Source: Roseiarcus sp963781895 (GTDB lineage: Bacteria > Pseudomonadota > Alphaproteobacteria > Rhizobiales > Beijerinckiaceae). Taken from it: DNA of 64,000 nt. Of the stretch, positions 42,120-51,868 are shown piece after piece. The DNA lies in assembly GCA_963781895.1 (NCBI GenBank), contig CAWAIM010000046.1, positions 42,664-106,663 on the forward strand, given 5' to 3'. Made by a program: the position numbers and the translations under genes. The notes under the pieces were generated by a model that worked only from the letters and a program-made list of their open reading frames with translations, was not told where the DNA came from and ran no database searches. Within the stretch, counting starts at the first letter, position 1; each line of letters begins with the position of its first letter.

Positions 42120-44265
42120 GTGGACAGGCTGCTTCGCCTCGCGCTGCTCGGATGTCTGGCGGCGCTCGGCCCGGTTCGCGCCGCCGAGGCGCGCATAACC
42201 CATATCGAAATCCTCAAGACCGAGCCCGCGTTTGGCGGAAAGTCTTTCGGCGAGGTCGGCGCCTATGTCCACGTCGTCGGGCGCGTGACCGGAGAACTCG
42301 ATCCGGCCGATCCGGCCAACGCGATCATCCAGGACATCAATCTCGCGCCGCGCAACAGTCGGGGCATGGTCGAATACACGAGCGACGTCGAGCTGCTCAA
42401 GCCGGCGGACCTGGCGCGCGGCAACCGGGTTCTTTTCTTCGAGGTCAACAATCGCGGCAACAAGCTCGCCCCGTTTCTGTTCGACGAGGGCGTCACAGGC
42501 GGGACCGCCGAGCACAATGCCTTGACCTCGCCGGGCGACGGATGGCTGATGCGCCAAGGCTACACGATGGTCTGGTTCGGATGGGAAATGGACGTCAAGC
42601 CCGGGATGAGCCGGGTCGGACTGACGCCGATCGTGGCCCGCAATCACGACGGCTCGTCCATCACCGGCGTCGTTCGATCGGAGATGGTCACGCCAAAGCC
42701 GGCCGCGAGCATTCCGATCAACCTCAGCCAACAAATTCAATGGTATCCGCCGGACAGTTACGACAGCTATCCAACCGCCAGCCTCGACAATCTCGAGCCC
42801 GCCGCGGACGGCTTCCGACCGAGCTTGACCGTCCGAGCGCGCCAGCAGGACCCGCGTGAGCCGATCGCCAACAGCGCGTGGAGCTTCGCGACCTGCGAGC
42901 CGGGCGCCGCGCCAGTCCCGGACGAAAAGCACATTTGCCTCGCCGGGGGCTTCCAGCCGGGCCGGCTCTACGAACTGATCTATCGGGCCAAAGACCCGAC
43001 GATCGACGGCGTCGGCTTCGCCGCGACGCGGGACATCGGCGCATTCCTGCGCGGCGCCGCCAAGGACGACGCGGGCGATGACAACCCTGTCTATCGGCCC
43101 GACAATCGGGCCATCATCGAAGGCACGTCGCAGAGCGGCCGGATGATCCGCAGCTTTCTCGCGCTCGGCTTCAATCAGGGCGAAGACGGAAGTCGCGTTT
43201 TCGATGGCGCCTTTCCGCACGTCGGCGGCGGCCTGATGCCGCTGAACCTGCGGTTCGGCCAGCCATACAGGGCCTGGGGGGAGCAGGCCGATCACGATTA
43301 TCCGGCCTATGATTTCCCGTTCTCGTATGCGCGACAGACCGACCCGCTCACGCGCCGCACGCAGGGGCTGCTCGATCGATGTTCGGCGACCGACACCTGC
43401 CCAAAGATCTTCCACGTCGCCACCGCGCTGGAAATGTGGGAGGGACGCCAGTCGCTGGGGCTGACCGATCCGCTCGGCCTGCGGGACGTGCCTGATCCCG
43501 CCAATGTCCGCACCTTCATCATGGCCAGCACGCAGCATGTGTCGGCCGGCCTGCCGTTGCCGTCGGCGGCCCCGTTCGGCAATTGCCAGCAGCAACCCAA
43601 TCCCAATCCACAGATCTGGACGCTGCGCGCGCTGATGAGCGCGCTGACCGCCTGGGTGCGTGACGACAAGCCGCCGCCGGAAAGCGCCGCGCCTCGCATC
43701 GCCGACGGAACGCTTGTGCCGCCCGACCAGGTGCGCTTTCCCGAAATTCCCGCCAATCATTACGGCGGGGTGGAGCGGCCAGCGACCTCGGTCATGCGCG
43801 TCTACGACACGCTGCACGTTCTGGATTTTGGCCCGCTCTATCGCGCCGGGGAGTTCGAGCGGCGTCATAACGCGTGAGCCGCCGTTGGTCGGGTCCGGCA
43901 GTTATGGCGTGCTCGAGATTCAGGTCGACGCCGACGGAAACGACGTCGCCGGGCTGAGATCGGCGTTCGAGCGGACGCCGGTCGGCACCTATGCCGGCTG
44001 GAATATTGGCCGCAAGGATCGCTTCGAGGGCGGCATGTGCAATCTGACCGGCAGCTTCATCCCGTTCGCGCCGACCAAGGCCGAGCGGATCGCCGCCGGC
44101 GATCCTCGCCTGTCGATCGAGGAACGCTATCCTTCAAGAGAGGCCTTCCTCGCGATGTTCAGGAAGGGCGTCGACGACCTCGTCGCCAGGCGTTACCTGC
44201 TCCCGGAGGACGCACAGCTGCTGATCGACCGCGCCGGCGCCGAGGGCGTCAGGGCGGCGCCGTAA
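42120..44265 (+). CDS. Large exported alpha/beta hydrolase domain protein, with one frameshift
   Basis: A protein of about 714 residues beginning with GTG at 42120 (MDRLLRLALLGCLAALGPVR), a signal peptide cleaved near AEA. The body belongs to the long alpha/beta-hydrolase-domain family (PF20091 type): HIEILKTEPAFGGKSFGEVG near 25, VLFFEVNNRGNK near 105 and the nucleophile elbow IIEGTSQSGRMIRSFLALGF near 340 (Ser in GTSQSG). TCPKIFHVATALEMW follows near 425. The frame changes at about 43861, where one base less gives FERGVITREPPLVGSGSYGV, continuing to ERYPSREAFLAMFRKGVDDL and the stop at 44265. Substrate unknown; an exported ester or lactone hydrolase is plausible. Confidence 0.87.
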
Positions 44266-44297
44266 CGCTCGGCGCCCGTCTCGAACGCCGGACGGGG

Positions 44298-44552
44298 TCA
44301 CTGGTTTCGATGGTGACGATTATGTTCGACGCCGTCGTGGCGACGAATCCACGCCGACCCGGCGGCCGCCCTGTCCTTGCTTTCATTGAAGTGGTTCCAC
44401 GAGCGGTCGAACGGGGTCAGAGACTGCGTCGGAACCTGCGGGCCCGAGCCGTACGAGCCGTAAGACGACGATGTGCCGGTCTGCGCGAGCGCGACCGCGG
44501 GCGAGGCGGCGATGGCGGCGGCGAGGCCGAGGCAGGCGATGGTCTTGAGCAT
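44298..44552 (-). CDS. Small secreted hypothetical protein
   Basis: An 84-residue protein. The ATG at 44552 has GAGGAAA upstream. A signal peptide MLKTIACLGLAAAIAASPAV ends at ALA-QT. The mature part is Ser/Gly/Tyr-rich (SSSYGSYGSGPQVPTQSL), then PFDRSWNHFNESKDRAAAGS and a His/Arg-rich end. I see no family. Convergent with the alpha/beta hydrolase gene 32 bp away. Confidence 0.65.
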   Translation of the reverse strand: MLKTIACLGLAAAIAASPAVALAQTGTSSSYGSYGSGPQVPTQSLTPFDRSWNHFNESKDRAAAGSAWIRRHDGVEHNRHHRNQ

Positions 44553-44895
44553 GGTGTTTCCTCACAGGGCGCCGAAGGGCGTGAAGGCGTCTCATCCAGA
44601 CGCGTCACTCATATAGGAACGATCGCGAACTCCTCCATACGTTCGAACGGGCGCGAGAGCGCTGTCAAACAAAAAAGGCCGGGAAATAACGGCGATACAA
44701 TTGGCAGTTGAGTAAGCCATCGCCTTTGCTGCCTATTTCGACGTTCGGCGAGGCGTCTGCCCTTCCAAAGTCATCTTCGCTGGTCAGAAACGTTGGCGCT
44801 TTGGCGGCTGGCGGTGTAGTTGGTTGCCGTAAGGCGAATTGCGTTTTCTTCGTCGGCGACCAATTGCATTTAGTCCCGCGGAAGGGCTCGAGACA
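44553..44895. other. Gap before the glycosyltransferase gene
   Basis: About 340 bp, more AT-rich than average near 44670-44720. No gene is supportable. Promoters for the divergent neighbours are expected here, but I see no clear -35/-10 pair. Confidence 0.4.
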
Positions 44896-46133
44896 TTGAA
44901 CGAAGCGGCGCATGCTCTCGGTAACTCGATATTGTCGCTATGGACCTATGCGCCGCTACCCTTTGACGGGATCGGACCGGCCCAAACCTGTCTAAAGATC
45001 CTGGAGAATCAGCCCGCCGCCGCCGTTTCGCCCATGCTGTTCACGCCACGGGCCTCCATCGAGGTTTCGCGGAATATCACAGTCAGTCAGTCGTTGCCGA
45101 AGGTGTTGCGCCGATCGTCTTACAACGCGATGCGGCGGATCGGCAGGTGGACGCTGAACCGGGCCTATGAGGAAGCCATCGACGCCATGGATCCGAAGAC
45201 GTCGATCGCCTATTTCTGGCCGGATCCGCCAACGTCCCTGATCGTCAAAGCCAAGGCGCGCGGCATCGTCACGGTGCGCGAGATGACGAACTGTACGCGC
45301 GGGTCTGCGAAACTCATTCTGGATGAAGTCTATCGCTCGTATGACGCGCCTCCAACGCATGGCATTTCCGAAGCCAGCGTTCGTCTGGAGGACGAACAAC
45401 TCCGGCTTTTCGATTACGTCTTCGCGCCTAAGCAAGTCGAGCCTGGCGTGCTGGCGGCGGGCGTCGACCCCGCGCGGATCGTGCCTTCGAGCTTCGGTTG
45501 GGACCCCGAGCGCTTCATTGGGGTCGGCGGGTCGCGACCGTCGACGCAATTGACCGCGCTGTTCGTCGGAACGGTGTGCTTTCGCAAGGGCGTCCCTCAA
45601 CTTCTCAAGGCATGGAAACAGAGCGGGATCGACGGGCGGCTGGTCCTCGTCGGCCCGATCGCCAGGGAGATGAAGGCGTTTCTGGCGCCATATTTGAACG
45701 ACCCGTTCGATCACCTTCGCGGGATTCAAGGAAAACCCGAGCGAATTCTACCGCGAAGCCAGTTTTTTCGTGTTCCCGACGTTCGAGGAAGGCGGGCCGC
45801 AGGTCATCTTCGAGGCGGCCGGGTGCGGACTGCCCATCATCACCACGCCCATGGGGGCGGGGCGATTGATCAAGGACGGCGTCAATGGACTCGATAGTTC
45901 CCGCGGGCGAGGTGGACGCTCTCGCGACGGCCATGTCGACACTCGCCAACTCGCCCGAGCTGCGGGCCGCGTTCAGCAAGGGCGCGAAGGCGGCCGCGGC
46001 GAACTTTACCTACGAGAAGATCGGTTTGTATCGTGCTCGGGCGTTTCAAGGCCTTCTTCGGCGCGATCCGCTGCCGGCGCGTTCCGAGATGGCTCGGCTC
46101 GAGGCATGGACCGCCCCGGAGCCCGCCCGCTAA
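44896..46133 (+). CDS. Group 1 (GT4-like) glycosyltransferase, with two frameshifts
   Basis: A cytoplasmic glycosyltransferase of about 410 residues. The start is uncertain: TTG at 44896 or 44932; no ATG fits. The N-terminal half reads SILSLWTYAPLPFDGIGPAQ, then SIAYFWPDPPTSLIVKAKAR. The donor-binding half begins TQLTALFVGTVCFRKGVPQL and GRLVLVGPIAREM. After a shift near 45728 it continues NPSEFYREASFFVFPTFEEG and GPQVIFEAAGCGLPIITTPM, the EX7E-type motif of GT4 enzymes. After a second near 45890 it ends VPAGEVDALATAMSTLANSP. Acceptor unknown. The decayed FkbM gene at 15.5 kb is another envelope-sugar type gene, but far away. Confidence 0.82.
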
Positions 46134-46384
46134 TTCGCCAGCCTTCCTCCGGGAAACTTCTTTCGCGTCACGCTCGCCGCCTCGAACACTTCGTGAAATT
46201 GTTCGAGAGTCAATTCGAGGGCGATCTGCTCGCCGGTTCGCGAAACGAGGAGAAGCCGGAAGATGAAATCATTGGATGTCGCGCCGGTATCGACCTCGAT
46301 TTCCGGTATTTCGACAACTCTGACTTGTTGGAAAACGCTGTCCAAGTTCCCGTCCCTCCACGGCGCTTCGGCCGCGCGGCCCAT
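46130..46384 (-). CDS. Small hypothetical protein downstream of gcrA-like gene
   Basis: An 84-residue protein from the ATG at 46384 (MGRAAEAPWRDGNLDSVFQQ). The middle VVEIPEIEVDTGATSNDFIF and RLLLVSRTGEQIALELTLEQ alternates hydrophobic residues like a small beta-sheet with a C-terminal helix and basic end (TRKKFPGGRLAN). No family recognised. Same strand as the GcrA-like gene 67 bp upstream; its last bases overlap the end of the convergent glycosyltransferase. Confidence 0.5.
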   Translation of the reverse strand: MGRAAEAPWRDGNLDSVFQQVRVVEIPEIEVDTGATSNDFIFRLLLVSRTGEQIALELTLEQFHEVFEAASVTRKKFPGGRLAN

Positions 46385-46451
46385 CTTTGCTTCGATCTGC
46401 TCACCGTTTGGAGCGGCGGAATCCGACCGACCGCGATAGCCTCCGACTCTG

Positions 46452-47015
46452 CTAAACCCCTTTCGCAGCCTGCGCGTTCGGCGACCGATAGGCGAGCCGA
46501 CAATGGCCGGCGCAATAGGCGTGGCGCGCGGCGACCTGAAGACCGCAATAGGCGAAGTCCTCCTGGGTCGGATCGCCGATCGGCCATCGGCACTGGACCT
46601 CGCCGATGTCGGTGAACCCGATGCGCCGCATCTCCCCCACCTCGGCCCGGGCGAAGATCCATCCGTCTGTCCGTTTCCTTTCACGGGGAATGGCCGGAAC
46701 GCGGGTTCGCGCGCGGGAGGCCGCCCTTCCCCAAGGGGTTTCCGCCGGCGGCGGCCGTTCCGAGCGCGGCCGTTCCCCGATGGGCTCCGATTGCGGGCGC
46801 CGCCAAGGGATCTGCGGCGGCGGCGGCGGATCCGAGCGCAGCCCCTCCCCGATCAGCGCCGAGCCCGTCCCGCCGTTGAGCCTGATCCCGATCCGGCTGG
46901 CCTTGCCGATCACCGCGTTGCGCGAAGGCGCGCCGAGCGCCGCGGCGATCCAGGCCGCGCTTCTTCCCTCGAGCGCGAATTTCCTCAGCGTCTCGACAGC
47001 CTGCTGTGTCCACAT
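46452..47015 (-). CDS. GcrA-family cell-cycle regulator-like protein
   Basis: A 187-residue protein from the ATG at 47015. The N-terminal GcrA DNA-binding region reads MWTQQAVETLRKFALEGRSA, AAALGAPSRNAVIGKASRIG, with the W-T, G.SA..IA..LG and RNAVIGK.R(I/L)G signature. A long Pro/Arg/Ser-rich linker follows (residues about 55-125), with a repeated pattern of P(L/Q)..IPWRRPQSEPIGERPR type. The C-terminal domain has VQCRWPIGDPTQEDFAYCGL and YCAGHCRLAYR, the Cys/His cluster shared with GcrA that contacts sigma-70. In Caulobacter GcrA activates promoters methylated by CcrM. With the divergent N-terminus and long linker, this could be a paralog and not the main GcrA. Confidence 0.82.
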   Translation of the reverse strand: MWTQQAVETLRKFALEGRSAAWIAAALGAPSRNAVIGKASRIGIRLNGGTGSALIGEGLRSDPPPPPQIPWRRPQSEPIGERPRSERPPPAETPWGRAASRARTRVPAIPRERKRTDGWIFARAEVGEMRRIGFTDIGEVQCRWPIGDPTQEDFAYCGLQVAARHAYCAGHCRLAYRSPNAQAAKGV

Positions 47016-47501
47016 ACCCGCACCCCATCGTCCCTTTCGTGACGGCCCAAATCGAGCGTCCGCCGCCACAGCTTCGGTTATTCCGAGGTCACCGCCGGAC
47101 CGTATTCACCCAATTCAGCCTTGTCGCCTCCAAGTCAGTCGAACCGGTCCCGCCCGCTTGTGACTGAAATGGAAGCCGTTCAGGATTGACTCCTGAATGG
47201 CGGTCAGCTGAATACTACGCTTTCTCACGCTGTTTTCTTGTTGGTTAAACTGAAATAGCCAGCCAGATCACTAGGGAAGCTCACGAAGCCTTTCGCCATC
47301 GCCATCGAAGCCATCAACAGGTTGTATACCTTGATTAATACAACTTTAGGTTTTATTCAACCCCAAAGTTGTGAGGAATTGTGACATCGCCGATGGCGGT
47401 TCGGGCGGGCCAGGCGATCGCGCGGCGGAAAGCGCAAAAACGCCGCCGGCCGGCCGCGACTTGGCGCCGCCGTCGCTCGACCTGTCGACCTTGCGACCCC
47501 G
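47016..47501. other. Gene-free region between HEPN-like and gcrA-like genes
   Basis: About 490 bp. An AT-rich stretch at 47220-47370 (including TTGATTAATACAACTTTAGG) stands out from the GC-rich surroundings. A short inverted repeat TCAGGATTGACTCCTGA lies near 47180. No gene is supportable. Confidence 0.45.
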
Positions 47502-48359
47502 TCATGACGCGCGGACCGGCCGCGGGTAGTCGGGCGCGATCAACTCGCGCCGCAACCGCATCCACTGCTCCGCGCAGGGGATGAAGAGTTGCAGATAGAC
47601 GTACACCTGGTCGCGCGAGGGCGGATTGGCGCCTGCCGGCTGCCCCGACTCGTTGCGCGCGGTGCGAAGGAAGGACTGCATCGCGTTCAATGTGTTGCCC
47701 AATTCGTCGGTGGCCGATTTGGGCAAGAGGGTCAGGATCGGCTTGATCGCCTCCTGGAACCGCCAGATTTTCGCTCGAATGCTCAGTCCGTCGCCAATTC
47801 GGGAGAAGTATTTTCCGTATGTCTTGCTGCTTTTCGCCACGTCGAGCAGTCTGAGGAATTCGCTTTCCGCCGCGATGCTGAGCATGACGCAGGTCGACAG
47901 CAGGCAGTCGGTATAGAAGGCGGACACCGCTTCCCTCAGATAAAGGACGGAGTCGGGAGAGAGGTCGATCGCTTCCGAACGCAGGGCTTTCATGAACTCC
48001 GCCTTGTTGTGGAAGCGATATGGACCCTGCTGCAGCGCGTATTCGCCGAAGCGGCTGAGCCGCAGCCACGGCCAGCCGGGGTTCGACACGTTCGAGCCCA
48101 AGGTCAGAATCCCCTGCCGGAACAGGTCCCAGACGATTTCAAGCACCAGTTCGGCGTCGTTCGGGTGCAATTGGGCGGCCGAACCGTAGGAAAAATGCTG
48201 CTGTGCGTGTTCGAGGCCGTCCTGCTTGCAAAGTTCGAGCGCGGCCTTGTTGAGGAGCTTCTCGAACCTGTCCACGCCGTTGTCGTTGGCGCCCAGCATG
48301 ACGTTGATGACCACCTCACGCAGCTCTTCGTAACTGTGCTCCTGTTGATTCGGGTTCAT
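47502..48359 (-). CDS. HEPN-like hypothetical protein, copy A of a tandem pair
   Basis: A 285-residue soluble, mainly helical protein starting MNPNQQEHSYEELREVVINV. I see a winged-helix-like segment (ELVLEIVWDLFRQGILTLGS and LRLSRFGEYAL) at about 70-110. A helical domain from about 130 follows, with DCLLSTCVMLSIAAESEFLR and, near 245, FLRTARNESGQPAGANPPSR. The last stretch resembles the RNxxGHP end of HEPN-type RNase domains, but the His of the R-x4-6-H site is Gln here. This is family-level inference. About 80% identical to the gene at 48705, and the upstream flanks are duplicated too. Confidence 0.7.
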   Translation of the reverse strand: MNPNQQEHSYEELREVVINVMLGANDNGVDRFEKLLNKAALELCKQDGLEHAQQHFSYGSAAQLHPNDAELVLEIVWDLFRQGILTLGSNVSNPGWPWLRLSRFGEYALQQGPYRFHNKAEFMKALRSEAIDLSPDSVLYLREAVSAFYTDCLLSTCVMLSIAAESEFLRLLDVAKSSKTYGKYFSRIGDGLSIRAKIWRFQEAIKPILTLLPKSATDELGNTLNAMQSFLRTARNESGQPAGANPPSRDQVYVYLQLFIPCAEQWMRLRRELIAPDYPRPVRAS

Positions 48360-48470
48360 GTCGTTCTCCCGGCCCGAGATAAAGTGATTCGCTCAAGCCA
48401 CATCGGTGGCCCCGCCGGCAGGCTCGGCAGTCCACCTTTCGCCGAGCTTGTCTCCGAATCTTTCCTGACG
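48360..48470 (-). repeat. Duplicated upstream region of copy A
   Basis: 48360-48470 closely matches 49563-49672 (shared GTGATTCGCTCAAGCCACAT, then CGGTGGCCCCGCCGGCAGGC). It lies directly upstream of the copy A start and presumably carries its promoter and the CGGGAGA ribosome site. The remaining spacer to 48704 holds nothing I recognise. Confidence 0.75.
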
Positions 48471-48704
48471 AGGTCCGCGGCGGCGAGTTTGCGGCCTCTC
48501 GCGCCTGGCGGGCGCGGCCGGCGGCGCGCGAAAGCGTTCGCCGGGCGGCGCTGCGGTTCGGAAGACGGGAATGTGGATTTGCCGGGCGGGAAGCCCGCTT
48601 TGCGGGCGCAGGGAATTTCGCGCGAAAACAGGCGAAGTCCCGCGCCGTTGCGGGCGCTGATGGTCATCGGCGCCCGTTTCATTCCCGGCCCGGACCGTCG
48701 ACCT

Positions 48705-49562
48705 TCAGTGCACCGGGACGAGCCGGGGGTAGGCGGTGTCCTTCAACTCTTGCCGCAGCCGCATCGCCTGTTCGGCGAACGGTATGAACAGCTGAAGATA
48801 GAGGTACACCTGGTCGCGCGAGGGCGGAAGGGCGCCGGACGGCTGCCCCAACTCGTTGCGCGCCGTGCCGATCACGGACTGGATCATGTTCAGGTTGTGG
48901 TCCAGTTCGTCGGTCGCCGATTCGGGGAAAAAAGCCAGTATCGGTTTGATCGCTTCCCTGAATTGCGCGATTTTCGCGCCGATGGTCAGCCCGTCGCCAA
49001 TGCGAGAGAAGTATCGGCCATAGGCCTTGCTGGTCTTGGCGACGTTGAGCAGTCTGAGGAATTCGCTTTCGGCGGCGATGCCGAGCATGACGCAGGTCGA
49101 CAGCAGACAGTCGGTATAGAACGCCGTCACCGCTTCTCTGAGGTAGACGACCGTGTCGGGAGAGATGTCGGCCGCTTCCGAACGCAAGGCTTTCATGAAT
49201 CCGGTGTTGTTGTGAAGGCGATAGGGGCCCCGTTGCAGGGCGGATTCGCCGAAGCGGCTGAGCCGCAGGCACGGCCAGCCGGGGTTCGACATGTTCGAGC
49301 CCAGGGTCAGAATCCCCTGCCGGAACAGGTCCCAGACGATTTCAAGCATCAGCTCGGCGTCGTTCGGGTGCAATTGGGCGGCCGAGCCGAAGGAAAAATG
49401 CTTCTGTCCGTGTTCGAGTCCATCCCGCTTGCAAAGCTCGAGCGCGGCCTTGTCCAACAGCTTCTCGAACCTGTCCACGCCGTTGTCGTTGGCGCCCAGC
49501 ATGACGTCGATGACCACGTCACGCAGCTGTTCGTAACTATGCTCCTGTTGATTCGGGTTCAT
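48705..49562 (-). CDS. HEPN-like hypothetical protein, copy B of a tandem pair
   Basis: A 285-residue paralog of the protein at 47502 with the same start (MNPNQQEHSYEQLRDVVIDV) and identical length. The winged-helix-like segment, the DCLLSTCVMLGIAAESEFLR stretch and the terminal GTARNELGQPSGALPPSRDQ are all conserved, again with Gln in place of the His expected in HEPN RNases. Both frames are clean although many neighbouring genes carry indels. Both copies therefore seem selected and not decayed. The substitutions are spread along the whole length, so the duplication is not recent. Confidence 0.7.
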   Translation of the reverse strand: MNPNQQEHSYEQLRDVVIDVMLGANDNGVDRFEKLLDKAALELCKRDGLEHGQKHFSFGSAAQLHPNDAELMLEIVWDLFRQGILTLGSNMSNPGWPCLRLSRFGESALQRGPYRLHNNTGFMKALRSEAADISPDTVVYLREAVTAFYTDCLLSTCVMLGIAAESEFLRLLNVAKTSKAYGRYFSRIGDGLTIGAKIAQFREAIKPILAFFPESATDELDHNLNMIQSVIGTARNELGQPSGALPPSRDQVYLYLQLFIPFAEQAMRLRQELKDTAYPRLVPVH

Positions 49563-49672
49563 GTCGCTCTCCCGGCTCGAGATCCAGTGATTCGCTCAAG
49601 CCACATCGGTGGCCCCGCCGGCAGGCTCGGCAGCCCACCTTTCGCCGGGCTTGTCTGCGGATCTTGCCCGCG
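49563..49672 (-). repeat. Duplicated upstream region of copy B
   Basis: Counterpart of 48360-48470, about 85-90% identical by eye. The duplicated unit thus comprises gene plus promoter region, roughly 0.97 kb of a 1.2-kb period. Confidence 0.75.
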
Positions 49673-50176
49673 GTAGGCGGCCGGGGAATTACGGGGAACT
49701 ACCGGGAATTGCAGTTGGACGGGTCAATTCCCTTTTAGCGACGGCGCGACCGCGCTCCGCGCCTTGGCTGCAAACTACGATCGCCGCATTCTCGGCCACG
49801 TCTCTGTCGCCGCGGCCGGGGAAGCCGTCCGCTGATGAATGGCGGGAGCCTGAATATCCGCACTCCCTCTCGCTTTCGGCGGCGATCCGTCGAGGAGCGT
49901 CTTGCGATGAACCGCGCCTATCCGGCCAACGCAGACACCCACTACAAATAGGGATGCAGTAGCCTTTCTTCCTGCGGCGGCAATGCGCCAGGAACGACCG
50001 TCCCTAAAAAGCTTGGAACGCGTCATCCCGGCCCGACACGCGAAATTCGTCCCAGGCGATTGAAGGCGCGACTCGACGTCAAGCGGCCATTGCAGATCGC
50101 GATGACAGGCGTCCAATGGGGGTAAACTGATCGTTCATGTCAGCGCCGACGCCTCGCTGCGCGGGGCTGCGTGAGG
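49673..50176. other. Gene-free spacer
   Basis: About 500 bp with no supported gene. Open frames are short and mutually overlapping. No repeat or terminator with a clear T-run noticed. Confidence 0.4.
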
Positions 50177-51565
50177 TCAGCCGCTCAGGAATAGGTTGAC
50201 CTCTTCGAAGAAGCGGTTGGAAGCAGGCTCATGCTCCAGGAACAAATGGTTTCGTCCGGGCAAGGCGATGAAACGGGCGTGAGGGATGCCGGCGGCCAAC
50301 TGGCGCCCGGCCTCGAGTGGAACCATTTGGTCGTCCCGCACGTGCATCACGAGCGTCTGCGTCTTCACCTTGGAGAGAAGATCGATGATATCGAAATTGT
50401 TGACGACATCGAAATAGCGAGCGGCGCACTCGGAAGAGGTCGTTTTCCGTTGCAGCTCGTTGAAAAAGTCCGCCTGCTCGTGCGTTGCACCCGGAATGAA
50501 TCGCGCGGTGAACATTTGCCGAAAGCTCGGATTGTCCGCGCCCCATCCAATGCGCATCAGAGTCGTCATCGCATCGCGCATTTCTTTCTCCGCCGGAGCG
50601 CGCTTCTTTCCGCCGAGCGCGAACGCGCCATAGAGAATAAGGTGCGACACGCGTTCCGGGCGGCGCACCGCATAGGCGATGGCGACGGGGCCGCCTTGGG
50701 ATATTCCGAGGAGCGGGAAGCGCTCAACGCCGACCGCATCGACGACTGTCTCAAGGTCGGTCACCCAGGCGTCGAGCGAGAGCGTGTCAACGTCCCAGTC
50801 GGACAGCCCGTTGCCTCTGGCATCGTAGCGAATGAGCGTGTGCTCGCGCGACAGCCCGCGAAAGACATGCCGCCAAATCGGGCTTTCCCAATCGTACTCC
50901 AGATGGTTCAACCAGTTTCCTGACTTCACCAGGAACGGCCCGCTGCCTGAAATCGCATAGGCAAGGCGCACTCCATCAGGTGCGCGGCAATATTTGATCG
51001 TCTGCGCCACGTTCGCGTCGTCGGGCGTAGGGGCGTCGTCTGTTTTGTCGGCATAATCGATTGCGAACACCTCGACCGCCTTGGCGATGTTTTTCAGCTT
51101 TTGCAGACCGAGGGTCCGGAAACCGAAAGCAAGCTTTCCGCTGATCTGATCATAGACGGCCCGGGATATTGAGACGCCGCCGGGCTCGCAGATGCTCTCG
51201 AGCCGCGCCGCGATGTTGACCCCCTCGCCCAATATATCATCGCCGTCGATCAGCACGTCGCCGAGATGGACGCCAATGCGATAGACGATCCGCCTCGCCT
51301 CAGGCGTATCGACGTTGCGCTCGACCATCATGTTCTGGATCGTAACTGCGCATTCGACGGCGGCGACGACGGAGGGAAACTCGAGCAACACACCGTCGCC
51401 CATGGTCTTGACGACCCGGCCGCCGAGACCTGCGACGATCGGAGCCGCCGCTTTGCGATGTTCGCGCACCGCCTTCGCCGTCCCCGCCTCATCCTCACCC
51501 ATCAGACGGGAATAGCCGACAACGTCGACGGCCATGATTGCGGCGAGTTTCCGTGCTTCGCCCAT
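50177..51565 (-). CDS. Class III adenylate/guanylate cyclase fused to alpha/beta hydrolase
   Basis: A 462-residue two-domain protein. Residues 1-170 are a class III nucleotide cyclase domain. AAIMAVDVVGYSRLMGEDEA has the first metal Asp, VVKTMGDGVLLEFPS the second, and GDDILGEGVNIAARLESICE the transition-state region. From about 185 the alpha/beta hydrolase begins, IKYCRAPDGVRLAYAISGSG. The nucleophile is in FPLLGISQGGPVAIAYAVRR, an acid in VMHVRDDQMVPLEAG, and a His in LPGRNHLFLEHEP. No transmembrane segment. The cyclase part belongs to the rhizobial group often fused to TPR or hydrolase modules; product (cAMP or cGMP) and the hydrolase ligand are unknown. It ends at 50177 beside a gene-free spacer. 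Confidence 0.9.
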   Translation of the reverse strand: MGEARKLAAIMAVDVVGYSRLMGEDEAGTAKAVREHRKAAAPIVAGLGGRVVKTMGDGVLLEFPSVVAAVECAVTIQNMMVERNVDTPEARRIVYRIGVHLGDVLIDGDDILGEGVNIAARLESICEPGGVSISRAVYDQISGKLAFGFRTLGLQKLKNIAKAVEVFAIDYADKTDDAPTPDDANVAQTIKYCRAPDGVRLAYAISGSGPFLVKSGNWLNHLEYDWESPIWRHVFRGLSREHTLIRYDARGNGLSDWDVDTLSLDAWVTDLETVVDAVGVERFPLLGISQGGPVAIAYAVRRPERVSHLILYGAFALGGKKRAPAEKEMRDAMTTLMRIGWGADNPSFRQMFTARFIPGATHEQADFFNELQRKTTSSECAARYFDVVNNFDIIDLLSKVKTQTLVMHVRDDQMVPLEAGRQLAAGIPHARFIALPGRNHLFLEHEPASNRFFEEVNLFLSG

Positions 51566-51868
51566 GGTGTTCTCCAGGCCCGGGCTACCTCGGCGTGAAA
51601 ATCAATCTAGCATACTGGTCGCCCGGAATCCGCGTCTCGATGGCGCGAGTGGGGGCTTCTGAGAGCACTTCGGGAATGGCCGCACTTTGCGCATGGCCGT
51701 CGCCCTTGGCGCCGCCCTCCAATGATCGCGGTCCTTCCTTCGCGATGTTCCGCCGGCGCCTTGATCAATGCCTGCTTCGGGTCAACAATCGCCGATCATA
51801 CGGTGTCGGCGCCTGTGACCGGTCAGTCTATATGGAGCGGGTGTCTGTGTTAACCGGATAGGCGCGCG
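51566..51868. other. Divergent spacer between cyclase and MAPEG genes
   Basis: About 300 bp. It must hold both promoters. TTAACC at 51850-51855, just before the MAPEG start, would be a CtrA-type half-site, but a single half-site is weak. No gene is seen. Confidence 0.35.

Noticed and set aside
47589..49676. A 695-codon plus-strand open frame across the HEPN-like pair
   Set aside because: Internal repetition in its translation comes from the duplicated minus-strand genes; start and composition are poor.
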